A DNA stretch of 6,952 nt from DUZB01 sp964407525. Lineage in GTDB: Bacteria > Desulfobacterota > DSM-4660 > Desulfatiglandales > Desulfatiglandaceae. The stretch is from contig CAYOWC010000265.1 of the NCBI GenBank assembly GCA_964407525.1, forward strand, positions 1-6,952. Direction: 5' to 3'. The translations under genes and the position numbers were made by a program. The notes beneath the pieces were generated by a model. That model saw only the letters and a program-made list of their open reading frames with translations, ran no database searches and was not told the DNA's origin. Positions 1 to 4,852 of this stretch are shown piece after piece; the stretch's first letter is position 1, and every line of letters begins with the position of its first letter.

Positions 1-1693
1 TAGTGAGGCTTTCTTCGGCCAACTTAACTGCCTGGTAGGTATCGCCATTATTGGCGAGGTTGTACTGGTAGAGGGTGACCACATCCAGGTCCGAGCCCGT
101 CCAAGCGGCCGGTAAATAGACTACAAAGGTCCTGACTTTATAGGCACTTCCCCCCATGAATCCGGCCGACGTTTCATTTATCCAGGAACCCGTGTTTGCG
201 TAAATGGTCGTGTGGTCTTCGCCCGGAGGATAGACATCGAGCATGGGCTCGTGCGTATGGCCAAACACCACGATACGGATGCCCCGTTCCTCCTTTTCCA
301 GGTATTCCAACTCCGCCGCCACGAACAGGTCGCTGTGTCCGTTCAAAATGCTTACGGCCACGGGCATGGGCGTCTGAACACCGTTTGTTTTTTGGGTATC
401 GGGCCAGAGGGTTTCAATATTCCCATTGACGTACATTCCTTTGGCGCCGTCAAAAGAAAGCGGATTCGCATACCCGTCGATCCCGGTCATGAGGACGACC
501 GGATCGTTGAGCGACGGGGGGGTGAGAGCCGGAAACTGGGCCTCTGAGTAGATGAGAGCAACGTCCCAGGCCAGAGGAAAGGTATATCCTCTGTTCCCGA
601 ATGGCCCTTCCGCTGTTTCCTCCATGGAAAGGGTGCCCTTCTGGTCGTTCTCCGCCTCCATGCCGGCGGCCCAGAGCCGGGACACAAAATATCCGGGCGG
701 AAGGATATGGCCCGGATTCGCCAACGGCTGGGGACTGTTGAAAAAGTCGTACCGGTGCCCGTGCTCCATCATCATCCCACTCACTGGGCTGTATGACCCC
801 AGCCCATCGATTTGGCCCTTGAACACAACGTCGGGCAATAATTCATCCAAGGTAGTCGGGTCTGTGAGCATGTCATGGTTTCCGCGGACGTAGGTCAGAG
901 GGATTTCCCCGCCACTGGAGATTTCTGCCAGGGTATCGAAAATCGCTGTATTCGTGGGGGCATTCCGGACAGAATGGAAATATTCCCTGCTGTTGGTCAC
1001 TGTTCCGTCAAAGGGTTTGGTGCTAAAAGGGATGAGCCATTCGTCGAACAGGTCGCCCAGAATCACCAGTTCCCGGACCTTTTCGTTTCCCTTCACCATT
1101 TGGACAAAATCCGCCAGGGCATCTGCGTTTTCAGAAAACCAGCAGTAACCCCTGTCTACCGCTCGTTCTTCCCCCATGTGCAAGTCGCTGATGCACATGA
1201 TAGCAGTCCTTTCCCCAGTATTGACACCGTCTGTAGAGGCATCTTGTGCAAAAATGTTTGCCGAGGCGGTCCGCATTTCAAGTGTGGTATCTTCTTCCAT
1301 GGGACGTCCGTTAGCAGACTCGACACCACTGGAAATAGACACAAAATACTGCCACCCAGGCTTGAGTTGATATCCGTCATGGAAACGGATGAACACGGAG
1401 CTGCCATCCACCTCCACATCGTAATTTCCTGAAAGGGTCCCGGTTTTATCATAGAGATCGATGTTCCCGGGCGCGGTTTCCGGATTAACATGCATGTTGA
1501 ACCCAATCTCCATGGACAGGGCCTGGTGATCCATGGAGAAATAGAGGCCGTGTCTGAGGGCCAGGTCTTCAAAGCCTGTCGTCATCAGAGGGGTGCTGGT
1601 TGTCCCATTGTCGGAGGAGCACCCGTAAAGAAAAGAAAAAAACACTAGAAACAACAGTGAAAATGCCGATTTGATGGGCTTTTTCCAGGTCAT
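1..1693 (-). CDS. Probable surface lipoprotein: Ig-like domain plus calcineurin-like metallophosphoesterase (3' end outside window)
   Basis: An uninterrupted frame of 564 codons runs from the ATG at 1693 to the left edge with no stop, so the C-terminus is missing. The start is set by AGGAGG at 1700-1705, 6 nt upstream. Residues 1-25 read as a lipoprotein signal: basic start (KKPIK), a hydrophobic run, then L-Y-G-C with the lipidated Cys at 25. Residues about 58-143 resemble a bacterial SbsA-type Ig-like (Big_5) domain: acidic and Gly-rich strands, a 'LKPGWQYFVSIS' strand and a 'GVESANGRPM' turn. The phosphoesterase follows with a full metal-ligand set: ISDLH (D170, H172), GDLFDE (D214, D217), GNHD (271-274), EHGH (H311, H313) and GHTHEP (478-483). 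SDLHMG recalls LpxH-like enzymes, but more than 200 residues separate GNHD from GHTH and the predicted location is extracytoplasmic, so LpxH itself is unlikely. The substrate is unknown. It lies 35 nt after the MBL gene, probably in the same transcript. Confidence 0.88.
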   Translation of the reverse strand, partial: MTWKKPIKSAFSLLFLVFFSFLYGCSSDNGTTSTPLMTTGFEDLALRHGLYFSMDHQALSMEIGFNMHVNPETAPGNIDLYDKTGTLSGNYDVEVDGSSVFIRFHDGYQLKPGWQYFVSISSGVESANGRPMEEDTTLEMRTASANIFAQDASTDGVNTGERTAIMCISDLHMGEERAVDRGYCWFSENADALADFVQMVKGNEKVRELVILGDLFDEWLIPFSTKPFDGTVTNSREYFHSVRNAPTNTAIFDTLAEISSGGEIPLTYVRGNHDMLTDPTTLDELLPDVVFKGQIDGLGSYSPVSGMMMEHGHRYDFFNSPQPLANPGHILPPGYFVSRLWAAGMEAENDQKGTLSMEETAEGPFGNRGYTFPLAWDVALIYSEAQFPALTPPSLNDPVVLMTGIDGYANPLSFDGAKGMYVNGNIETLWPDTQKTNGVQTPMPVAVSILNGHSDLFVAAELEYLEKEERGIRIVVFGHTHEPMLDVYPPGEDHTTIYANTGSWINETSAGFMGGSAYKVRTFVVYLPAAWTGSDLDVVTLYQYNLANNGDTYQAVKLAEESLT

Positions 1694-1728
1694 GCGGTCC
1701 CTCCTGAGGGGTCACTTTGTTGCGGTTC

Positions 1729-2628
1729 CTACCCAAATGCCACATAAACATCACCATTCCGGGCAACGCGGCGTTCTCCTATCAATTTTACCAAGTGTTT
1801 CTTCATGTGGGCTCGTTCACCGAATTCGAAAAAGGCTTTGGGCTCCCTCGGTTTTCCATAGATAATCGATGCTCCCACAATCTCTTCCATCGTCCGGGGA
1901 GTGTTTAAGAGGCTTATGAGTTTATTCTCCCGTTGGTCGATGACATTGAGGAAGGCGTTCCATTTCTCCCCCGGTGCTTCCTCAAATACCCCCTGCTCAT
2001 GGGAAGCTATCCAGATATTTGCCGGGATGTCCCGCAGACGTTCAATGGATTTCACAGTTTCTTCAATGCTTGAATCAACATCTCCATACCAGGGGCCGAA
2101 CCAGCTGAGATCGTAGTCGCCTAACAGCAATAAACCTGCTTCTTTGAAAAAAAAGGATAGATGTCCCGGGGTGTGTCCCGGGGTACCTACAATTTTTATC
2201 GTTGCGGAACCACAGGATATTTCTTCTCCACCTTTCAAAAAACCTGCAGGAATTCGTGGTTTAAAATGGAAACTGTCTTCTAAAAGGGGGCGCCAGTATT
2301 CCCGCTCTCCTTCGTTATCCATTCCATAGGCATCCAGGAATAGTTCCATATTGGACAGGGGAGGGGCATCTTTTTCAGAGACGTAAAGGGGCAGGTGGTC
2401 AAACAGGTCCAGGTGCATGAAATGGTCTTCATGCCAGTGGGTGAGCCAGACCGCTTCTACACCCGGATCCTCTCGAAGCTTCATGAGCCTTTCCCGGTCT
2501 GAAGCTGGATCGATGAGGATTTTCGCTCCTTCTATGTAGATGGAGTGACAATGGGGATATCTTCCCCGGTTTTCCCCGGGAATAAACCATATGGGCCCGA
2601 AATGTTTTTCTGTGATTTCTTTTTTCAT
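1729..2628 (-). CDS. MBL-fold metallohydrolase with C-terminal winged-helix-like domain (LACTB2-like)
   Basis: A 299-residue cytoplasmic protein without a signal peptide. The canonical dinuclear metal site of the metallo-beta-lactamase fold is complete: THWHEDH (H64, H66, D68, H69), GTPGHTPGH (H152 or H156, with spacing typical of the third His), GDYD (D171) and a final ASHEQG His at 210. Residues about 238-299 (TMEEI, a central Lys/Pro-rich turn, then HMKKHLVKLIGERRVAR) look like the small winged-helix tail of LACTB2-type and related hydrolases. Such enzymes cleave thioesters, lactones, phosphodiesters or RNA, and the motifs do not decide which. The start is fixed by an in-frame TAA only 12 nt upstream of the ATG. 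The ribosome-binding site is poor (AAGGG, about 12 nt away), so translation may be modest. It lies 79 nt after the reductase gene and 35 nt before the lipoprotein gene. Confidence 0.9.
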   Translation of the reverse strand: MKKEITEKHFGPIWFIPGENRGRYPHCHSIYIEGAKILIDPASDRERLMKLREDPGVEAVWLTHWHEDHFMHLDLFDHLPLYVSEKDAPPLSNMELFLDAYGMDNEGEREYWRPLLEDSFHFKPRIPAGFLKGGEEISCGSATIKIVGTPGHTPGHLSFFFKEAGLLLLGDYDLSWFGPWYGDVDSSIEETVKSIERLRDIPANIWIASHEQGVFEEAPGEKWNAFLNVIDQRENKLISLLNTPRTMEEIVGASIIYGKPREPKAFFEFGERAHMKKHLVKLIGERRVARNGDVYVAFG

Positions 2629-2664
2629 AGAACTTTTTTACCCTTTGCCCCCGTCTGTTAGCGC

Positions 2665-2692
2665 TTTATAACCGTGAACCTTGAACTGTGAA
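2665..2692 (-). promoter_or_regulatory. Candidate sigma70-type promoter for the MBL hydrolase gene
   Basis: Read on the minus strand, TTCACA (2692-2687) is followed after 16 nt by TATAAA (2670-2665), each matching its consensus hexamer at five of six positions. It sits 37 nt upstream of the MBL start and could give the MBL-lipoprotein pair its own transcript. The spacer is built of the TGAAC heptamer repeat, so the -35 match may simply reflect that repeat. Confidence 0.3.
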
Positions 2693-2694
2693 CC
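2674..2694. repeat. Three tandem 7-bp units in the reductase-MBL gap
   Basis: Plus-strand units GTGAACC, TTGAACT and GTGAACC follow one another at an exact 7-bp period; the first and third are identical. The array fills part of the 79-bp gap between two minus-strand genes. Short heptamer arrays of this kind occur in intergenic DNA of several deltaproteobacteria in my recollection. No function can be assigned. Confidence 0.6.
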
Positions 2695-2707
2695 TCCCAG
2701 CCTGGAT

Positions 2708-3745
2708 TTACAATATTTCCAACACCAGTTTCCCCACGGATAGACCAGATTCCATAGCCCTGTGGGCATTTGCCACATTCCGGAATGGAAAAGTGGTAAT
2801 GGGCATGGGAGGCAGCATCTTTTGCTGGTCCAGCCGGAGGAGCCTGTCCATAATAGCACGGAAAAGGTCTATTTTGTCAAACAGGTAGATCAGATTGAAC
2901 CCGCTTACGGTTTTATTGCTCCCCGTCATATCAAACGGGCTGAATCGGGGAGTTCGAAAATAATCCCAGATGAGTTTAGGGAGGTTCTTTCTCCCTGTGT
3001 GAGAAAACATGGAGGCAAATCCGTAGATAAGTAAACGTCCCCCCGGTTTCAAGTGGTTGTAAGATCCTTTAAGTGTTGAGGCGCCATTGGCATCGGCGAT
3101 CATATCGTATCCCTCAGGATTAAGCTTTTCAGCTTCCTTCCAGAGGTCCTGGGTTTGTTTGTCAATAACATGGGCAGCCCCGGTATCCAGGACAGCGGCC
3201 TTTTTGTCCGAATGGCCGATGACACCTACTGCCCTGTTGCCGTTTAATTTCAATAGATGCATCATGGACGTACCCACCCCTCCGGCTGCCGAATGAACAA
3301 GCACGGTCTCTGCCTTTTTCAGGTGACCGGTTTCGTGAAGGCCGTACCAGGCCGTGAGATACGCCACCGGGAAGGATGCCCCCCTGGTAAAATCCCAGTG
3401 GTCCGGGAGTGGCCACAGCATGTCAGGGACGGTGTTGATGGCTGTGGTGTAGGCACCGAAACGGGAAGCACCGAAAACCCTGTCGCCGGGTTTGACGGTT
3501 TGAATATGTTCTCCGATCCTATTTACAACACCTGAAAACTCCAGTCCGGGACAGATGGGATAATTCCCTTTGGCGGCTTCGTAGAGGCCCAATCGGACGC
3601 AGATGTCCGCGAAATTGATTCCACATGCTTTTACCTGCACCTGCACTTCTTGCGGTCCAGGGTCTTCCAGGGGTGTTTCGTCAAAAAAAAGAGCGTTATA
3701 GCTGCCCGGTTTCTTGATCATGATCTGGTTTCGAGAGGAGGTCAT
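2708..3745 (-). CDS. VAT-1-like / quinone oxidoreductase-type medium-chain dehydrogenase/reductase (zinc-independent)
   Basis: A 345-residue cytosolic protein, full length for the family. The N-terminal catalytic GroES-like domain shows GINFADICVRLGLY (42-55), PGLEFSGVV (66-74) and VKPGDRVFG (84-92), typical of quinone oxidoreductase-type MDR enzymes. The Rossmann domain has the nucleotide-binding loop HSAAGGVG (151-158), followed later by LKPGGRLLIYG (232-242). The segment SNKTVSGFNLIYL (276-288) resembles the VAT-1 subgroup, and the end (GKLVLEIL) is the usual MDR terminus. No structural-zinc Cys cluster is visible. Expected activity is NADPH-dependent reduction of an activated double bond, quinone or carbonyl; the true substrate is unknown. 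The start at 3745 is preferred over Met9 because AGGA lies 8 nt ahead, whereas nothing purine-rich precedes Met9. It is the first gene of the leftward block, with the 216-bp mobile element about 100 bp upstream. Confidence 0.9.
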   Translation of the reverse strand: MTSSRNQIMIKKPGSYNALFFDETPLEDPGPQEVQVQVKACGINFADICVRLGLYEAAKGNYPICPGLEFSGVVNRIGEHIQTVKPGDRVFGASRFGAYTTAINTVPDMLWPLPDHWDFTRGASFPVAYLTAWYGLHETGHLKKAETVLVHSAAGGVGTSMMHLLKLNGNRAVGVIGHSDKKAAVLDTGAAHVIDKQTQDLWKEAEKLNPEGYDMIADANGASTLKGSYNHLKPGGRLLIYGFASMFSHTGRKNLPKLIWDYFRTPRFSPFDMTGSNKTVSGFNLIYLFDKIDLFRAIMDRLLRLDQQKMLPPMPITTFPFRNVANAHRAMESGLSVGKLVLEIL

Positions 3746-3836
3746 CTGCCTATCCTGTGGCTGGATTGGAATTTACTCGAACGCACGAAAATGCAATCAG
3801 TAAGCCTGAATTCGGAGGATACCCCGTTACCGTTAA
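3746..3836 (-). other. Leader and upstream region of the reductase gene, no clear promoter
   Basis: This is the non-coding gap between the reductase start and the left target duplication of the mobile element. On the minus strand TTGCAT and TAAATT lie only 15 nt apart, too close for a convincing promoter. I see no hairpin or RNA gene here. The transcript either starts at a weak site in this stretch or is read out of the mobile element. Confidence 0.4.
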
Positions 3837-3845
3837 AACTTTCCG
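3837..3845. repeat. Left copy of 9-bp target-site duplication
   Basis: AACTTTCCG directly abuts the left terminal inverted repeat and recurs exactly at 4062-4070 directly outside the right one. The match cannot be extended in either direction, as expected for a duplication made at insertion. Confidence 0.85.
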
Positions 3846-3859
3846 CAGCAATTCTCATT
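3846..3859 (+). repeat. Left terminal inverted repeat of the MITE-like element
   Basis: CAGCAATTCTCATT, a perfect inverted match to 4048-4061. It lies immediately inside the left 9-bp target duplication. Confidence 0.85.
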
Positions 3860-3883
3860 TTAAAATTATTATCTCTTCATCCT

Positions 3884-4027
3884 GGTTCCCACGCTCTGCG
3901 TGGGAACCTCAGAAGGACGCTCCGCGTCCTAAAATAGAAGTTTTATCCACTTTAAACTCCTTTTTTACAAGTTTGATGAAGGACGCAGAGCGTCCCAAAA
4001 ACCGTTCCCACGCAGAGCGTGGGAACG
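3884..4027. repeat. Four REP-like palindromes arranged as two facing pairs
   Basis: Four short hairpins share the core ACGCTCTGCGT or its complement. The first (3884-3908) has perfect 11-bp arms around TCT. The second (3914-3930) has 7-bp arms around TCC. The third (3981-3995) has 6-bp arms around AGA. The fourth (4003-4027) has perfect 11-bp arms around AGA. The outer two are exact inverted copies over 23 bp (3885-3907 and 4004-4026). The inner two match inversely at 15 of 17 positions. Cores are spaced 26 bp in the left pair and 27 bp in the right pair, with an A+T-rich centre at 3931-3980. This is the architecture of paired REP sequences (REPIN-like). Translations of this repeat give the spurious peptides FPRSAWE and SHAERGNE. 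Confidence 0.85.
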
Positions 4028-4047
4028 AGAGTGAGCGCTAGGTTCAT

Positions 4048-4061
4048 AATGAGAATTGCTG
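4048..4061 (-). repeat. Right terminal inverted repeat of the MITE-like element
   Basis: AATGAGAATTGCTG, the exact reverse complement of the left end at 3846-3859. The right 9-bp duplication begins at the next base. Confidence 0.85.
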
Positions 4062-4070
4062 AACTTTCCG
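4062..4070. repeat. Right copy of 9-bp target-site duplication
   Basis: AACTTTCCG, identical to 3837-3845. It ends 8 bp before the -35 box of the toxin-antitoxin promoter, so the insertion stopped just short of that promoter. Confidence 0.85.
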
Positions 4071-4078
4071 ACTTCTGT

Positions 4079-4107
4079 TTGACTTCCAATAATGACCATA
4101 GTATTAT
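4079..4107 (+). promoter_or_regulatory. Sigma70-type promoter of the toxin-antitoxin operon
   Basis: TTGACT (4079-4084) and TATTAT (4102-4107) are separated by an ideal 17 nt, each one base from consensus. Transcription would begin near 4114, leaving a leader of about 40 nt before the antitoxin ATG at 4155. It is the best promoter match in the window. Confidence 0.7.
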
Positions 4108-4118
4108 GACCATGTCAT
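4092..4118. promoter_or_regulatory. Operator-like repeats over the -10 box, probable autoregulation site
   Basis: ATGACCAT occurs twice in direct orientation, at 4092-4099 and 4106-4113, 14 bp apart. The second copy is also half of an inverted repeat ATGAC-CAT-GTCAT at 4106-4118. Together they cover the -10 region and predicted start site. Phd/YefM-type antitoxins, alone or with toxin, typically repress their own operon by binding such repeats. The binding itself is inferred. Confidence 0.5.
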
Positions 4119-4142
4119 ATTTATTCCTTTTTCATCCAAATG

Positions 4143-4148
4143 AAGGAG
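4143..4148 (+). promoter_or_regulatory. Ribosome-binding site that fixes the antitoxin start
   Basis: AAGGAG lies 6 nt before the ATG at 4155. An in-frame ATG at 4140 overlaps the region just ahead of this motif and has no ribosome-binding site of its own, so the 4155 start is preferred. Confidence 0.75.
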
Positions 4149-4154
4149 CTAACC

Positions 4155-4388
4155 ATGGAAACTCAAGTAGCTAAATCAAAATTCAAGCCCCATGCATTGC
4201 AATATTTTCGGGAGGTGGAAAGAACAGGGAAGGCTCTGATCATTACCGACCATGGGAAGCCGGTTTTGAAAATTATACCCTATTCTGAAAAAGCTTCCGA
4301 AACCCTTAAAATGCTAAGAAATTCGGTCACCAAATATGAAAACCCAACGGATCCTGTAGGGCTGAATGACTGGGAGTTGCTAAAATGA
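4155..4388 (+). CDS. Phd/YefM-like type II antitoxin
   Basis: A 77-residue protein (82 if the ATG at 4140 were used). The N-terminal part contains the Phd/YefM-type DNA-binding domain pattern: KSKFKPHALQYFREVERTGK, then the strand ALIITDHGKPVLKIIPY, whose 'ITdhGKPVlkI' signature is typical of this family. The remaining C-terminal stretch (about residues 50-77, ending in NDWELLK) is the part that in relatives becomes ordered when it wraps around and blocks the toxin. Expected roles are neutralising the PIN toxin by direct contact and repressing the operon at the repeats overlapping the -10 box. Its stop codon overlaps the toxin ATG (ATGA at 4385-4388), giving translational coupling. Pairing a Phd-type antitoxin with a PIN toxin is common. 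Confidence 0.9.
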   Translation: METQVAKSKFKPHALQYFREVERTGKALIITDHGKPVLKIIPYSEKASETLKMLRNSVTKYENPTDPVGLNDWELLK

Positions 4389-4780
4389 TAGTATTGGATA
4401 CGCATGTCTGGGTTTGGTTTATCAGTAACCCCGAACTCCTTTCTAAAGCCGCGAAAAAGGCGATTCATATCTCCATGGAACAGAAAGCGGTATGCATCTC
4501 GTCTATCAGTGCATGGGAGGTAGCGATGCTGGTCGCCAAAAAACGACTGGAATTTACCATGGATGTAACCGACTGGATAGCTAAATCGGAAAGGCTACCG
4601 TTTTTTCAATTCCTGCCCGTTGATAATTCAGTAGCGGTTAAGTCAGTTAACCTGCCAGAACTTCTGCACAAAGATCCTGCAGACCGGCTCATCACTGCCA
4701 CTGCGATGACCATAGCAGCCCCCCTTGTCACGAAAGATCAAAAACTATTGGACTATCCGCATGTGAAAACCATATGGTAA
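4385..4780 (+). CDS. vapC: PIN-domain ribonuclease toxin, VapC family
   Basis: A 131-residue protein, usual length for a single PIN domain. The acidic residues that bind Mg2+ or Mn2+ in this family are all visible: D5 in LDTHVWVW, E45 in SAWEVAML, D97/D100 in HKDPADRLITATA, and D118 in VTKDQ. The DTHVWVW start and DPADR motif place it in the subgroup usually paired with Phd-type antitoxins. Family members cut RNA, in known cases often tRNA or rRNA loops; the target here cannot be predicted. The likely ribosome-binding site GGGAG (4372-4376) is inside the antitoxin gene. No truncation or active-site loss is seen, so the toxin appears functional. The gene converges on the terminator of the binding-protein gene, 19 nt beyond its stop. 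Confidence 0.92.
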   Translation: MIVLDTHVWVWFISNPELLSKAAKKAIHISMEQKAVCISSISAWEVAMLVAKKRLEFTMDVTDWIAKSERLPFFQFLPVDNSVAVKSVNLPELLHKDPADRLITATAMTIAAPLVTKDQKLLDYPHVKTIW

Positions 4781-4794
4781 AGCATGAAAATTAC

Positions 4795-4825
4795 AAAAAG
4801 GGCTTAACCGAAATGGTTAAGCCCT
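4795..4825 (-). terminator. Rho-independent terminator of the ligase/binding-protein operon
   Basis: GGGCTTAACC (4800-4809) and GGTTAAGCCC (4815-4824) form a perfect 10-bp stem, extendable by one A-T pair, around the loop GAAAT. Read on the minus strand the stem is followed by TTTTT (4799-4795), a proper U-tract. It starts 28 nt after the binding-protein stop. On the plus strand the hairpin is followed by TGAAAATC without a T run, so it would terminate the toxin transcript only weakly. Confidence 0.85.
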
Positions 4826-4852
4826 GAAAATCAAAACAACCATCAAAAAAGG

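Larger units (their letters stand above)
3846..4061. mobile_element. 216-bp non-autonomous MITE-like element with 14-bp terminal inverted repeats and 9-bp target duplication
   Basis: The ends are perfect inverted copies: CAGCAATTCTCATT at 3846-3859 and AATGAGAATTGCTG at 4048-4061. They are flanked by the identical 9-bp direct repeats AACTTTCCG. The element encodes no protein; the frames crossing it are made of translated palindromes. Inside are an A+T-rich left arm, two pairs of palindromes and an A+T-rich centre. Transposases of several families (for example IS4- or ISAs1-type groups) make duplications of 8-10 bp, and this element was presumably moved in trans by one of them. The parent cannot be named from the ends alone. 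The perfect duplication argues for a fairly recent insertion. Confidence 0.82.

Noticed and set aside
875..1432. Plus-strand open frame of 185 codons
   Set aside because: Antisense to the metallophosphoesterase. No recognisable domain, no ribosome-binding site and Cys/His-rich shadow composition.
1156..1572. Minus-strand open frame of 138 codons within the lipoprotein gene
   Set aside because: It is out of frame with the long open frame that holds the lipobox, Ig-like domain and metallophosphoesterase motifs. Its composition is rich in Pro, Ser and Cys, as in a shadow frame.
2638..2859. Minus-strand open frame of 73 codons between the reductase and MBL genes
   Set aside because: Overlaps the reductase C-terminus in another frame and then crosses the heptamer repeat. 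No family features.
3884..3908. Intrinsic terminator
   Set aside because: The 11-bp hairpin lacks a T run on either side and no gene ends into it.
3884..4027. CRISPR array
   Set aside because: The repeats are short palindromes in opposing orientation, only four in number, with no uniform unique spacers.
3650..4041. Plus-strand open frames of 94-95 codons upstream of the toxin-antitoxin operon
   Set aside because: They run through the reductase start, the MITE-like element and its palindromes. The peptides FPRSAWE and SHAERGNE are translations of the repeat, and there is no ribosome-binding site.
3837..4780. Whole toxin-antitoxin operon plus repeats as a single mobile cassette
   Set aside because: The terminal inverted repeats and target duplications bracket only 3837-4070. 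No second copy of either the 14-bp end or the 9-bp repeat is seen beyond the toxin gene.
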